Below, in pieces: positions 18,365-28,541 of a DNA stretch of 64,000 nucleotides. The translations under genes were made by a program, and so were the position numbers. The notes beneath the pieces are model-generated. The model worked only from the letters and a program-made list of their open reading frames with translations. It was not told the origin of the DNA and made no database searches. Source of the stretch: Burkholderia metallica (GTDB lineage: Bacteria; Pseudomonadota; Gammaproteobacteria; Burkholderiales; Burkholderiaceae); assembly GCF_902832845.1 (NCBI RefSeq), contig NZ_CADFDB010000010.1:124001-188000 (forward strand), read 5' to 3'. Positions within the stretch are counted from its first letter, which is position 1; every line of letters starts with the position of its first letter.

Positions 18365-19960
18365 ATGAAAACCGCTCTCCGGAATCTGACTGCCGCCTGC
18401 CTGCTCGCCGCCACGGGTGCGGCGCTTGCCGCTGCCACGCCTACCGGCGCGCCGGTGGCGAGCGCATCGTCCGACGGCGCGCACCTGCCGCCCGGCATCG
18501 CGTGGCAGCACGGCGACGTCGATGCCGCCTTCGCGCTCGCGAAGCGCACCGGCAAACCGCTGCTGCTCTACTGGGGCGCGGTGTGGTGCCCGTCGTGCAA
18601 CCAGGTGAAGTCGACGATCTTCAGCCAGCAGGCATTCAAGACGCGCTCGTCGTTCTTCGTGCCCGTGTATCTCGACGGCGATACCGAAAGCGCGCAGAAG
18701 CTCGGCGAGCGTTTCAAGGTGCACGGCTATCCGACGATGATCCTGTTCCGTCCCGACGGCACCGAAGTGACGCGGCTGCCGGGCGAAGCCGATCTCGATC
18801 GCTACATGCAGGCGCTGTCGCTCGGGATGACGGCCGCACATCCGGTGCGACAGACGCTCGCGACCGCGCTGAAGAACGGCGCGGCGTTGACGCCGGACGA
18901 ATGGCGCCTGCTGGCCGACTACTCGTGGGATACCGACGGCGAGCTGCCGGTGCCGGCCGATCGGGTCGCCGAGACGCTGCAGTCGCTGTCGCAACGCGCA
19001 CGGGCGGCCGGTGCGAAGGCCGAAGCGGCGCGCTTCGCGCTGAAGGCGGCGGTGGTCGCGGCGTCCGACGATCCGGCGCAGGCCGGCGCGCTCGACAAGG
19101 CGGCGCTTGGCGATTCGCTGCGCACGGTGCTGCAGGCTCCGGCCTTGTCGCGGGCCAATTCGGACGTGCTGGTCGCGGCGCCTGCGCGTGTGGTCGCGTA
19201 TCTCGGCGGCGACGACGCGCAGCGCGGGAAATTGCGTGGCGCATACGACGCGGCGCTCGCGCGCCTGTCGACCGACACCACGCTGTCGTCGATCGACCGG
19301 CTGATGGCGCTGCACGGCCGCGTGCTGCTCGCGCGCGGCGATGCAAGCAAGGGTGCGCCGCCGGCCGCGCCGGCGCTGGCCGATACCGCGCGCAAGCAGA
19401 TCGCCGCGTCGGTGCAGGGCGCCGCGAATGCATACGAGCGGCAGGCGCTCGTCAGCGAAGGCGCGGACACGCTGACCGACGCGGGGCTGTACGACGAGTC
19501 GGATGCGTTGCTGAAGGCCGAGTTGCCGCGTTCGTCGACGCCGTACTACTTCATGTCCGGGCTGGCCGCGAATGCGAAGGCGCGCGGCGACAAGGCCGCG
19601 GCGCTCGACTGGTATCGCAAGGCGTACGACGCGGCGAGCGGGCCGGCGACGAAGCTGCGCTGGGGCGCGACCTATTTTGCGAATGCGGTCCAACTGGCGC
19701 CGGACGATTCGGCGCGCATCGAAGGGATCGCCGCGAGCGTGCTCGCGCAGGCCGACAAGACGCGGGACGCGTTCTACGGCGCGAACCTGCGCGCGTTGAC
19801 CAAGGTCGTCACGCAGTTGAACCGCTGGCGCGCCGGCGGTGCGCACGATGCGTCGGTCAGGTCGGTCGTGAAGCAGTTCGACGGCGTATGCGGAAAGCTG
19901 CCCGCGGGCGATCCGCAGGCAGCGGCATGCGCGAAGCTGATCCAGCCCGTGAAGGCGTAA
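18365..19960 (+). CDS. Exported thioredoxin-fold protein
   Basis: A 531-residue protein. A Sec signal peptide (TAACLLAATGAALAAATPTG) precedes a thioredoxin-like domain at about residues 45-155 (AFALAKRTGKPLLLYWGAVW) with the redox motif CPSC, then GERFKVHGYPTMILFRPDG, as in DsbD-gamma/thioredoxin_7 proteins. The remaining 370 residues are Ala-rich helices resembling tetratricopeptide-type repeats (ANAKARGDKAAALDWYRKAY). It probably works in the periplasm, possibly as an oxidoreductase scaffold. ATG 18365 is chosen for the signal peptide. Confidence 0.8.
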   Translation: MKTALRNLTAACLLAATGAALAAATPTGAPVASASSDGAHLPPGIAWQHGDVDAAFALAKRTGKPLLLYWGAVWCPSCNQVKSTIFSQQAFKTRSSFFVPVYLDGDTESAQKLGERFKVHGYPTMILFRPDGTEVTRLPGEADLDRYMQALSLGMTAAHPVRQTLATALKNGAALTPDEWRLLADYSWDTDGELPVPADRVAETLQSLSQRARAAGAKAEAARFALKAAVVAASDDPAQAGALDKAALGDSLRTVLQAPALSRANSDVLVAAPARVVAYLGGDDAQRGKLRGAYDAALARLSTDTTLSSIDRLMALHGRVLLARGDASKGAPPAAPALADTARKQIAASVQGAANAYERQALVSEGADTLTDAGLYDESDALLKAELPRSSTPYYFMSGLAANAKARGDKAAALDWYRKAYDAASGPATKLRWGATYFANAVQLAPDDSARIEGIAASVLAQADKTRDAFYGANLRALTKVVTQLNRWRAGGAHDASVRSVVKQFDGVCGKLPAGDPQAAACAKLIQPVKA

Positions 19961-19999
19961 CGGCGCGCGGATGCGTCGCCGCGCGGGCCGGACGAACGA

Positions 20000-20251
20000 T
20001 TACCGGCCCGACTCCGACGACGCGCCGCGCTCGCTGCCGTATCCGGCATCGTGCTGGCGGGCGATCTTCGCTTCGGCGGAAACGATGCTCGCCGGATAGA
20101 ACCAGTCGCTCGACTGGAAGCCGGCCTGCTTGAGCGCCTTCACTTCGGCGTGAACCTGCGCGCGCGTGAGCGGCGGGTTCGACTGCGCGTGCGCGGCGAG
20201 CGGGGCCGACACGGCCAGGGCGATGGCAACGGCTGGGATCAGATGCTTCAT
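20000..20251 (-). CDS. DUF4148 secreted small protein
   Basis: An 83-residue precursor: signal peptide MKHLIPAVAIALAVSAPLAA with HAQ cleavage, then LTRAQVHAEVKALKQAGFQS and a polar tail. This L-TRAQV-x-x-EL/VK-x-L-x-x-AG pattern is the DUF4148 domain, very common as multiple paralogues in Burkholderia and Ralstonia. Periplasmic; function unknown. The start 20251 is supported by the signal peptide. Confidence 0.8.
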   Translation of the reverse strand: MKHLIPAVAIALAVSAPLAAHAQSNPPLTRAQVHAEVKALKQAGFQSSDWFYPASIVSAEAKIARQHDAGYGSERGASSESGR

Positions 20252-20773
20252 GATCGGGACCTCCACGATTCCGGTGAGTCGCGGCGCTTCGTTCGTCAAA
20301 GCGCCGGGCGACGTTGGAACCAGTGTAGGCCGCGGCGCGCGCGCGAAAAATGCGATCGCTCCCAACGCAGTGTTTTGCTGCGGGCAACAATGGGGGGGCG
20401 GGATGCGCTTCGGACGGCATTCGCGCCACGACGGCGCTTGCGCCGTGGTGCGACCGGACGCCGACCGACGCCGATACGGGTGGCGGAATCAAAGGCAAGC
20501 ACATCGATATCTTCCGCGGATTCGGCGATACCGCGCGGAAGGAGGCCTGTCGCGTGACGGCCGGGAACGGCACCGTTTTCGTGTCGGCCAGGGCCGGATC
20601 GTAGAGGGGCCGGATTGTGCCGATGAGGCGGGGCCTCTCGTGCGACGGCCCGGGCGGGAGCGTAGGCGAAGGGTGGCCGCCTCGGTGGCGGCTTCGCGGG
20701 CCGGTTTCGCGAAGGTCGACCGGGCGTGCCCGATCGACCTTCATGCACGGGGCGGCGAAGCCGCCGTCGCGTG
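20252..20773. other. Intergenic region, DUF4148 gene to gntP
   Basis: About 520 bp. Apart from the hairpins at 20712-20767 I find no supported gene; the frames present are Arg-rich and lack start signals. The left end should hold the DUF4148 promoter (minus strand). Confidence 0.3.
20712..20741 (-). terminator. Hairpin downstream of gntP
   Basis: AAGGTCGA and TCGACCTT form an 8-bp outer stem with an inner CGGGC/GCCCG stem, 33 bp beyond the gntP stop on the minus strand. A second small hairpin (GGCGGC-gaa-GCCGCC, about 20754-20768) lies between. No T-run. Confidence 0.5.
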
Positions 20774-22177
20774 TTACACGAGCCCTGTCGTGTAGTACAC
20801 GGCGATCACGAAGAACACCGCGAGCGTCTTGATGATCGTGACCGCGAAGATGTCGCGATACGACTCGCGGTGCGTGAGGCCCGTGACCGCGAGCAGCGTG
20901 ATCACCGCGCCGTTGTGCGGCAGCGTGTCCATGCCGCCGCTCGCCATCGCGACGACCCGGTGCAGCACGTCCAGCGGGATATTCGCGGCCTGCGCGCCCT
21001 TGATGAACAGGTCCGACATCGCGGCGAGCGCGATGCTCATGCCGCCCGACGCCGAGCCCGTGATACCGGCGAGCGAGCTGACCGACACGGCCGCGTTGAC
21101 GAGCGGGTTCGGAATGCTCTTCAGTGCATCGCTGACGACGAGGAAGCCCGGCAGCGCGGCGATCACGCCGCCGAAGCCGTATTCCGACGCGGTGTTCATC
21201 GCGGCGAGCAGCGCACCGGCCACGGCGGCTTTCGAACCGTTGGCGAAACGGCCGCTCACGCGCTTGAAGGCAGTCAGGATGACCAGCACGATGCCGAGCA
21301 GCAGCGCGGCCTCGACCGACCAGATCGCGACGACGGTCTTGATCGACGTCGTGACCGGTGCGTGCACGCCCGGCAGCACTTCCGGCGCGACCGTGTACGA
21401 CGCGGCGCCGTACCACTGCGGAATCAGCTTCGTGAACGCGAAGTTCGACACGCCGACGAGGATCAGCGGCAGGATCGCGAGCGCCGGACTCGGCAGCGAC
21501 TTCGCCTCGACGCGCTCCGGCTCGTTGACGAGCGACGTGCCGTAGCCTTCGCCCTTCGCCATCGCCGACCGGCGGCGCCATTCCAGATACGTGAGGCCGA
21601 CGACGATGATGAACAGCGAGCCGATCGTGCCGAGCACGGGTGCGGCCCACGCGGTCGTCTTGAAGAACGTGGTCGGGATGATGTTCTGGATCTGCGGCGT
21701 GCCGGGCAGCGAATCCATCGTGAACGAGAATGCGCCGAGCGCGATCGCGCCGGGCATCAACCGTTTCGGAATGTTGCTCTGGCGATAGAGTTCGGCCGCG
21801 AACGGATAGACCGCGAACACCACGACGAACAGCGACACGCCGCCATAGGTGAGCAGCGCGCACACCGCGACGATCACCGCATTCGCGCGCGAGCGGCCGA
21901 TGTAGCGGATCGCCGCGTGGACGATCGATTCGGAGAATCCGGAGAGTTCGATCACCTTGCCGAACACGGCGCCGAGCATGAACACCGGGAAATACAGTTT
22001 GACGAAGCCGACCATCTTCTCCATGAAGATGCCGGAGAAGACCGGGGCGACGGCGGCGGGTTCGGTCAGGAGCACCGCGCCGAGCGCGGCGATCGGCGCG
22101 AACAGGATCACGCTGTAGCCGCGATACGCGGCAAACATCAGGAACGCCAGCGCGGCGAGGACGATCACGAAAGACAA
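20774..22177 (-). CDS. GntP-family permease (gluconate / hydroxyacid type)
   Basis: A 467-residue inner-membrane transporter with about 12 hydrophobic segments. The motifs YGGVSLFVVVFAVYPFAAEL and MDSLPGTPQIQNIIPTTFF are diagnostic of the GntP family, whose members carry gluconate, fructuronate, glycerate or D-3-hydroxybutyrate. It is divergent from a sigma-54 activator gene, and the gap holds a near-perfect -24/-12 promoter (22244-22259) reading into it, so expression should be strictly activator-dependent. No sugar kinase or dehydrogenase is adjacent, so the substrate cannot be named. Confidence 0.87.
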   Translation of the reverse strand: MSFVIVLAALAFLMFAAYRGYSVILFAPIAALGAVLLTEPAAVAPVFSGIFMEKMVGFVKLYFPVFMLGAVFGKVIELSGFSESIVHAAIRYIGRSRANAVIVAVCALLTYGGVSLFVVVFAVYPFAAELYRQSNIPKRLMPGAIALGAFSFTMDSLPGTPQIQNIIPTTFFKTTAWAAPVLGTIGSLFIIVVGLTYLEWRRRSAMAKGEGYGTSLVNEPERVEAKSLPSPALAILPLILVGVSNFAFTKLIPQWYGAASYTVAPEVLPGVHAPVTTSIKTVVAIWSVEAALLLGIVLVILTAFKRVSGRFANGSKAAVAGALLAAMNTASEYGFGGVIAALPGFLVVSDALKSIPNPLVNAAVSVSSLAGITGSASGGMSIALAAMSDLFIKGAQAANIPLDVLHRVVAMASGGMDTLPHNGAVITLLAVTGLTHRESYRDIFAVTIIKTLAVFFVIAVYYTTGLV

Positions 22178-22243
22178 GGGAGTCTCCTAATGGCTTTGGT
22201 TGTTGTTCGATCGCGCGATGCGCCGCGGACCGGCTCAGGTTCG

Positions 22244-22259
22244 TGCAGGTTTCGTGCCA
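22244..22259 (-). promoter_or_regulatory. Sigma-54 (-24/-12) promoter for gntP
   Basis: On the minus strand the sequence reads TGGCACG-AAAC-CTGCA. GG at -24 and GC at -12 are in exact register with the sigma-54 consensus TGGCACG-N4-TTGCA (one mismatch). Expected transcription start is near 22233, giving a leader of about 55 nt before the gntP ATG. The match is seen directly; use by RpoN is inference strengthened by the adjacent sigma-54 activator. Confidence 0.8.
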
Positions 22260-22342
22260 TCGGCCGGATTGCACCGCCGGACGCGGGTCCGCCGGAGACC
22301 GGCGGGCCCGCGCCGGTCGTTGTCTGACGATTCTACATAAAA

Positions 22343-22461
22343 CGTCTCCATCCGGAGACGAAATGGTCGTCCGGCCAGCTCGTGGAATCAGGCAGGGCTT
22401 TCCCGGACAACGCATTGCGGCGTGTCTCCAGAATGAGATAATTCGTCTCGTTCCGGAGACA
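22343..22461. promoter_or_regulatory. Three GTCTC-N6-GAGAC dyads (activator sites)
   Basis: Three copies of one dyad: 22344-22359 (GTCTC-CATCCG-GAGAC, arms extending to 7 bp), 22424-22439 (GTCTC-CAGAAT-GAGAT) and 22445-22460 (GTCTC-GTTCCG-GAGAC). The last two are 21 bp apart centre to centre, two helical turns. They lie 85-215 bp upstream of the -24/-12 promoter and just ahead of the activator gene, exactly where an enhancer-binding protein should bind. An extra half-site (GGAGACG) occurs near 22480. Confidence 0.75.
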
Positions 22462-22493
22462 TCCGGTCGAACATACACGGAGACGAAGACACG

Positions 22494-23972
<1,479 letters not shown>

Positions 23973-24026
23973 GCCGAACGGCGAAAGCGGTTTGGACGGA
24001 CGTGACGCATCGAACAGGAGATCACG

Positions 24027-24554
24027 ATGAAACGGATCGGCATCGCAGGGTGGCTGACGATGTTGCTGGCAACCTCCGCGCTTGCGCAGGCCGGCGACGC
24101 CGACGCGCCCGAGGCGCGGCGCAACTGGTACAACGATCCGTTCATCGCGCTGTCGCAGGGCCTGGCCGAATGTCCGTTGCCGCTCGGCCCGTGGATGACC
24201 CGCGCCGAGATGACCGACGACGCGCATTACCGCGCCGAGCGCGGCACCACCTGCTGGCTCGCGCACCGCTGCACGAAGCCGAATTCGTATATGTATGACG
24301 CACCGATCGCCGCTGCGGCGAAGGCGCACTTCGCCGGCTCCGACCGACTGCGTGGCACGAGCCTGTGGATCACCGTGCAGCGGCGTTTCATTTACGTCGA
24401 AGGGTGCGCCGATCAGGCGTTCGATCGGCACGCGTTGCAACGCGAACTCGAGGCGCTTCCGGACGTCGAGCAGGTTTTCGTTCGCATCACCGACGATCCG
24501 CACAGGAGCTTGCCGTACAAGGCGCGCGGGCAGCCCGGCCGCACGCCGAACTGA
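24027..24554 (+). CDS. Secreted hypothetical protein with BON-like C-terminus
   Basis: A 175-residue precursor. The signal peptide is RIGIAGWLTMLLATSALAQA with cleavage after ALA. The middle contains two Cys (GLAECPLPLGPW, RGTTCWLAHRC) that could form disulfides. Residues about 92-160 (PIAAAAKAHFAGSDRLRGTS ... FIYVEGCADQAFDRHALQRE ... PDVEQVFVRI) resemble a BON domain, a lipid- or membrane-associated periplasmic fold. A ribosome-binding site (AGGAG) precedes the ATG. It follows the activator gene by 54 bp but is probably independent. The BON assignment is tentative. Confidence 0.6.
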   Translation: MKRIGIAGWLTMLLATSALAQAGDADAPEARRNWYNDPFIALSQGLAECPLPLGPWMTRAEMTDDAHYRAERGTTCWLAHRCTKPNSYMYDAPIAAAAKAHFAGSDRLRGTSLWITVQRRFIYVEGCADQAFDRHALQRELEALPDVEQVFVRITDDPHRSLPYKARGQPGRTPN

Positions 24555-24615
24555 CGGTGAAAGGGCCGCACATGGCATACTCGCGACATTCCAAAAAAGG
24601 TTGACGGGAAGAACA

Positions 24616-24888
24616 ATGAAACACATGCTTGCGTCGGTCTGTCGGCGGCCTCGGGCGGCCGTCGTGTTGGCTCTGGTTGCAGGACTCGGCGGGTGCGGCG
24701 GCAGCGCGCCGCTGTTCACTTCGGACGGACGTCCGACTACCCAGGTGCAATGCACCGGCAGCGACTGGAGCAATTGCACGGACAATGCCCGCGCGATCTG
24801 CAACGGGGATTTCGACGTGCTTCAGCAATCGAGCGATGACGCCACGCGAAATCTTCTCTTCGCGTGCAAGAAGAAAAGCGGTTATTGA
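24616..24888 (+). CDS. Small lipoprotein-like hypothetical protein, 90 aa
   Basis: Starts MKHMLASVCRRPRAAVVLAL and continues VAGLGGCGGS: a positively charged n-region, hydrophobic stretch and Cys at about residue 27, consistent with a type II signal peptide though the -3 to -1 residues (LGG) are only a fair lipobox. The mature part has four further Cys (VQCTGSDWSNCTDNARAICN ... FACKKK), suggesting a disulfide-bonded fold. GGGAAGAA gives a good ribosome-binding site. Function unknown; Burkholderia-type hypothetical. Confidence 0.65.
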   Translation: MKHMLASVCRRPRAAVVLALVAGLGGCGGSAPLFTSDGRPTTQVQCTGSDWSNCTDNARAICNGDFDVLQQSSDDATRNLLFACKKKSGY

Positions 24889-24990
24889 TCCCGAGATAAC
24901 GGGCCGACGAGACCACGTTCGGGCGCAGCGCTTTTCTGTTGGCTGAGAGTCATCTATCTTCACGAATAACACTCACGGAGCCCCGTCCCC

Positions 24991-25290
24991 ATGGCGACCT
25001 ACAGGCAACTGACCGCGCAGCTCGAACGGCTTCAGCAGAAGATCGACAAGGAACGTGAAAAGGCGATTGCCGATGCGATCGCCGACATCCGCGCGAAAAT
25101 CGACGAATACGACATTACGCCGGAAGAGCTCGGGTTTCGTTCGACACGCGCGGCCGGTGCCGGCGCGAAGCCGAAGCGGACGTTGCCGCCGAAATACCGG
25201 AACCCGAAGACGGGCGAAACCTGGAGCGGCCGCGGGCGATCGCCGACCTGGCTCGGCAAGAATCGCGCACGTTTTCTGATCAAGGACTGA
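24991..25290 (+). CDS. H-NS family nucleoid protein
   Basis: A 99-residue DNA-binding protein. Residues 1-45 form a coiled-coil oligomerisation region (LTAQLERLQQKIDKEREKAI). The middle has the EYDITPEELGF linker. Residues about 65-95 are the H-NS DNA-binding domain (KYRNPKTGETWSGRGRSPTW), with SGRGR acting as the AT-hook-like minor-groove loop. H-NS proteins silence AT-rich or horizontally acquired DNA. The repeat element TCCCGAAAAACCTCACC begins one base after the stop codon, and the same element follows the second H-NS-like gene at 28906-29448. Confidence 0.9.
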   Translation: MATYRQLTAQLERLQQKIDKEREKAIADAIADIRAKIDEYDITPEELGFRSTRAAGAGAKPKRTLPPKYRNPKTGETWSGRGRSPTWLGKNRARFLIKD

Positions 25291-25291
25291 C

Positions 25292-25308
25292 TCCCGAAAA
25301 ACCTCACC
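25292..25308 (-). repeat. Single copy of the H-NS-associated repeat
   Basis: Read on the plus strand, TCCCGAAAAACCTCACC starts one base after the H-NS stop codon. Its complement GGTGAGGTTTTTCGGGA matches the 23-bp repeat consensus at 28542-28818 (GGTGAGGCTTTTCGGGA) with one difference. Confidence 0.75.
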
Positions 25309-25592
25309 TTTCGCGTGCGGACTGACGGTGCGAACGGCCATGCGGCCATCGCACCGTTTTGTTTTTGGGCATTCGCGGCGTGATTCCCGATGACGCAGCG
25401 AACGGCGAAGCCGCGAAATGAACGGATGCCGTTGCGCGAATTCGCTGCGATTCGGCCGCATATCGCGGCGAATTCCCGTATACAAGCGTGTCATCGCGCA
25501 GCACGGATGCATCGGCCTGCGCGATTCTCGCGGTGCACGCGTGCCGCGAATTCCGATCACCTTTCGCGCGTTTGCGCGTGACGCCGTGCAAA

Positions 25593-25631
25593 TCCCGAAG
25601 ATACTCACCATGGCTCCTGTAAATCCTCACC
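25593..25631 (-). repeat. Tandem pair of the H-NS-associated repeat
   Basis: TCCCGAAGATACTCACC (25593-25609) and TCCTGTAAATCCTCACC (25615-25631) are spaced 22 bp, the same period as the 12-copy array at 28542-28818, and in the same orientation as the copy at 25292. Confidence 0.65.
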
Positions 25632-25893
25632 TTTGACGAAGTGGACGCAGCGTCGCGCCGCATGACGGCACCGCGGTCGCCGGGCGAATGCGCGGCGCGA
25701 TGCGCGGCGATGGCTTCCGTGTTCGTGTCGCGTGCTCATGGTGCGGGCGTTGACGCGTGTCGAACAGTCGGCCGTTCGGCATATAGGCAGCCGCATGCGC
25801 TTCGCCTATGCTTGGAGTTCGCGTCGATCGGCGCATCGCACCGTCCGTGCCGCATGCCGATCGGGTCGTCTTTCGTTACCGCAGGGAGCCGAT

Positions 25894-28251
25894 GTGACCG
25901 TTCGCCATCTCGATGCGTTGTTCCAGCCCAGGTCCGTTGCGATCGTCGGCGCGTCGTCGCGCGCGGGCAGTATCGGCGCGATGGTGTGGTCGCGCGTGCT
26001 CGACGGTGCGTTCGAGGGGCCCGTGTGGCCCGTCAATCCGAAATATCGCGACCTGCACGGGCATGCGGTCGTTGCCGATGTCGACCGGCTGCCCGCGCCG
26101 CCGTCGGTCGCCGTGATCTGCACGCCGCCCGCGACGTGGGCCGGCATCGTGCGCAAGCTCGGCGAGCTCGGCACGCGCGTGGCGGTGATCGTCGGCGAAG
26201 CGCGCACGGATGCCGATCGCGCGGCGCTCGATCGCACGCTGAAGGCGGCGAAGCCGTTCGTGCTCCGTATCGTCGGGCCCGGCAGCCTCGGTGTGCTGTC
26301 GCCCGCGCGGCATGCGCATTTCGGTGCGCCGGCCTATACGGCGCGCTCGGGCGGCGTCGCTTGGGTGTCGCAATCGAATGCGCTGACGAACGCGGTGCTC
26401 GGCTGGGCCGGTGCGCGGGGCCTCGGCTTTTCGCATGTCGTCGCGCTCGGCAGCGAGTCCGACGTCGACGCGGGCGATGTCCTCGACTATCTCGCGAGCG
26501 ATCCCGGCACGCGCGCGATCCTGCTCGAACTCGATACCGTGCGCGCCGCACGCAAGTTCATGTCCGCCGCGCGCGCGGCCGCGCGCAACAAGCCGGTGCT
26601 CGCATTGCGCACGGGGCGTGCGGATCCCGGCGACGCGCTCTATACGGCGGCGTTCCAGCGCGCGGGGATGGTGCGTGTCGACGCGCTCGACGATCTGCTC
26701 GACGAAATCGAGACGCTCGGGGTCGGCCGCGTCACCGCGCGCGGCGCGGCCACGCTCGTGACGAGCGATGCGGGCGTCGCGAAGCTCGCGGTCGATGCGG
26801 TGTCCGAGGTGCGCGACGTGCTGACCGGCTGGTCGCCCGCGGCCACGGCGGCCGTGTCGGCCGCGCTGCCGCATCTCGCATCGCCCGTCAATCCGCTGAC
26901 GCTGGGCGACGATGCGCGCCCCGAGCATTTTGCCGCCGCGATCAAGGCGCTTGCGCCGTTCCCGCAAACGGGCACGCTGTTCGTCGTCCATTCGACGTCC
27001 CACAGCGCGCCGGCCGACGCGGTCGCGCGCACGCTGATCGAAGCGCGGCAGTACGCGCATCGCGGCATCCTCGCGTGTTTCTTCGGCGCGGTCGACGCGG
27101 CGACGCGCGATGCGCTGCACGCGAACGGCATTCCCGTGCACACCACGCCGCAGCGGCTCGCGCGCGCGTATGCGCGTCTCGTCGACTACAACCTCGGGCG
27201 GCAACTGCTGATGCAGACGCCGGAGGGCACGCCGCCGCAGCCGGCCGAGTGCGTGGCCTCCGCACAGGCCGACGCGCGCCGGATGGTCGAAGCCGGCCGG
27301 CATGAGCTGACCGGCGAAGCCGCGCTGCGCTGGCTGTCCCATTTCGGCCTGCAGGGTGAGGAGGCCGTCGAGCCTGCCGGCACGAAAGTCGTCGATATCA
27401 CGGTCGACATGTACGACGATTCGAACTTCGGCCCGGTGTTTCGCTATGCGGTGCCGCCGGCGGACGGCGTGTCGGCGCCGTTCGTCGTCTATGGCCTGCC
27501 GCCGCTGAACACCGTGCTTGCCCGCGCGGTGATGGAGCGCTCGCCGTATGCGCGCAGCACGCCGATCGAGCCGACGCTCGACGCGGTGACGGCGCTGTCG
27601 CAGGCCGTCTGCGACGTGCGCGAAGTGGTGGCGATGTCGGTCACGCTGCGCGTGCTGTCCGACCGCGCATGCGTGATCGCGTCGCGCATCACGCTGGCCG
27701 CGGGGCGCAGCCGGCTCGCGATCATGCCGTATCCGCGCCACCTCGAGCAGACGCTCGAGTGGCGCGGCGAGACGGTGACGATCCGCCCGATCCGCCCGGA
27801 AGACGAGGCCGCGCACAACGAACTGCTCGGCGCGATGACGCCGGACGATCTGCGGATGCGTTTCTTCGGCGCGGTGCGCAGCTTCGATCATTCGCAGGTC
27901 GCGCGCATGACGCAGATCGACTACGACCGCGAGATGGCCTTCATCGTGTCGTTCACCGACGTGTCGGGGCGTGACCACACGCTCGCGGTGGTGCGCGCGG
28001 TGGCCGATCCCGACAACGAGACGGCGGAATTCGCGATCGCGGTGCGGCCCGATCAGAAGGGCAAGGGGCTGGGCCGGCTGCTGATGACGCGGATCATCGA
28101 CTACGCGCGCTCGCGTGGAACGGCGTGGATGATCGGCGAGGCGCTGCGCGAGAACACGGCGATGATCTCGCTGGCGAAGGCGTGCGGTTTTGCGGTGGCG
28201 ACGACGGAGGAGCCCGGTGTCGTGGGCTTCAGGATGAAGCTGCAGCCGTAG
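25894..28251 (+). CDS. Pat-like acetyltransferase (CoA-binding plus GNAT)
   Basis: A 785-residue multidomain protein. Residues about 5-125 are a CoA-binding Rossmann domain (LFQPRSVAIVGASSRAGSIG). Residues about 135-430 are succinyl-CoA-synthetase-like flavodoxin lobes. Residues about 455-600 look like a shortened ATP-grasp remnant (LTGEAALRWLSHFG ... DMYDDSNFGPVF). Residues about 625-785 are a GNAT domain (VTIRPIRPEDE, then RPDQKGKGLGRLL). This order is that of the protein lysine acetyltransferase Pat/YfiQ (about 880 residues), which acetylates and inactivates acyl-CoA synthetases; the loss falls in the ATP-grasp part. The GTG start is chosen because CAGGGAG lies 5 bp upstream; the frame continues to 25732. 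It sits between two convergent H-NS-like genes. Confidence 0.8.
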   Translation: MTVRHLDALFQPRSVAIVGASSRAGSIGAMVWSRVLDGAFEGPVWPVNPKYRDLHGHAVVADVDRLPAPPSVAVICTPPATWAGIVRKLGELGTRVAVIVGEARTDADRAALDRTLKAAKPFVLRIVGPGSLGVLSPARHAHFGAPAYTARSGGVAWVSQSNALTNAVLGWAGARGLGFSHVVALGSESDVDAGDVLDYLASDPGTRAILLELDTVRAARKFMSAARAAARNKPVLALRTGRADPGDALYTAAFQRAGMVRVDALDDLLDEIETLGVGRVTARGAATLVTSDAGVAKLAVDAVSEVRDVLTGWSPAATAAVSAALPHLASPVNPLTLGDDARPEHFAAAIKALAPFPQTGTLFVVHSTSHSAPADAVARTLIEARQYAHRGILACFFGAVDAATRDALHANGIPVHTTPQRLARAYARLVDYNLGRQLLMQTPEGTPPQPAECVASAQADARRMVEAGRHELTGEAALRWLSHFGLQGEEAVEPAGTKVVDITVDMYDDSNFGPVFRYAVPPADGVSAPFVVYGLPPLNTVLARAVMERSPYARSTPIEPTLDAVTALSQAVCDVREVVAMSVTLRVLSDRACVIASRITLAAGRSRLAIMPYPRHLEQTLEWRGETVTIRPIRPEDEAAHNELLGAMTPDDLRMRFFGAVRSFDHSQVARMTQIDYDREMAFIVSFTDVSGRDHTLAVVRAVADPDNETAEFAIAVRPDQKGKGLGRLLMTRIIDYARSRGTAWMIGEALRENTAMISLAKACGFAVATTEEPGVVGFRMKLQP

Positions 28252-28541
28252 CGTCGTCCAACGGCTCGACGCGCGAAGACGTTGCGTGCGGTCGACGTCC
28301 ACGGGTTCGCGGTGCGCGGCGGACGTCGCAATTCAGGAATGCAGAGTATTCGAACGGGTCTCGCGAGCGCAGCCGCCGCGAACGAATGGCTACCTGTTCG
28401 CTACGAAAAATCGACGCGCGAAAGGCTCGGCGACACGCATGCCGATTGCGGCGATGCCACTCCCGCGCGGTGGTTTCCGGCCAGGTGCCCGCACGCATTG
28501 ACCGTCGCATTGCGCCGTCGAAAATTCGACCCTGCCCAAAG

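Larger units (their letters stand above)
25291..25893. other. Long intergenic region with isolated repeat units
   Basis: About 600 bp, less GC-rich than its neighbours, without a convincing gene. It contains single copies of the repeat found downstream at 28542-28818: one at 25292-25308 and a tandem pair at 25593-25631, all in the CTCACC orientation on this strand. A GTG-proximal ribosome-binding site for the acetyltransferase lies at its right end (CAGGGAG, 25882-25888). Confidence 0.5.

Noticed and set aside
20296-20748. 150-codon minus-strand frame between DUF4148 gene and gntP
   Set aside because: Highly basic and Pro/Arg-rich without motifs or start signal, and it crosses the gntP terminator hairpin.
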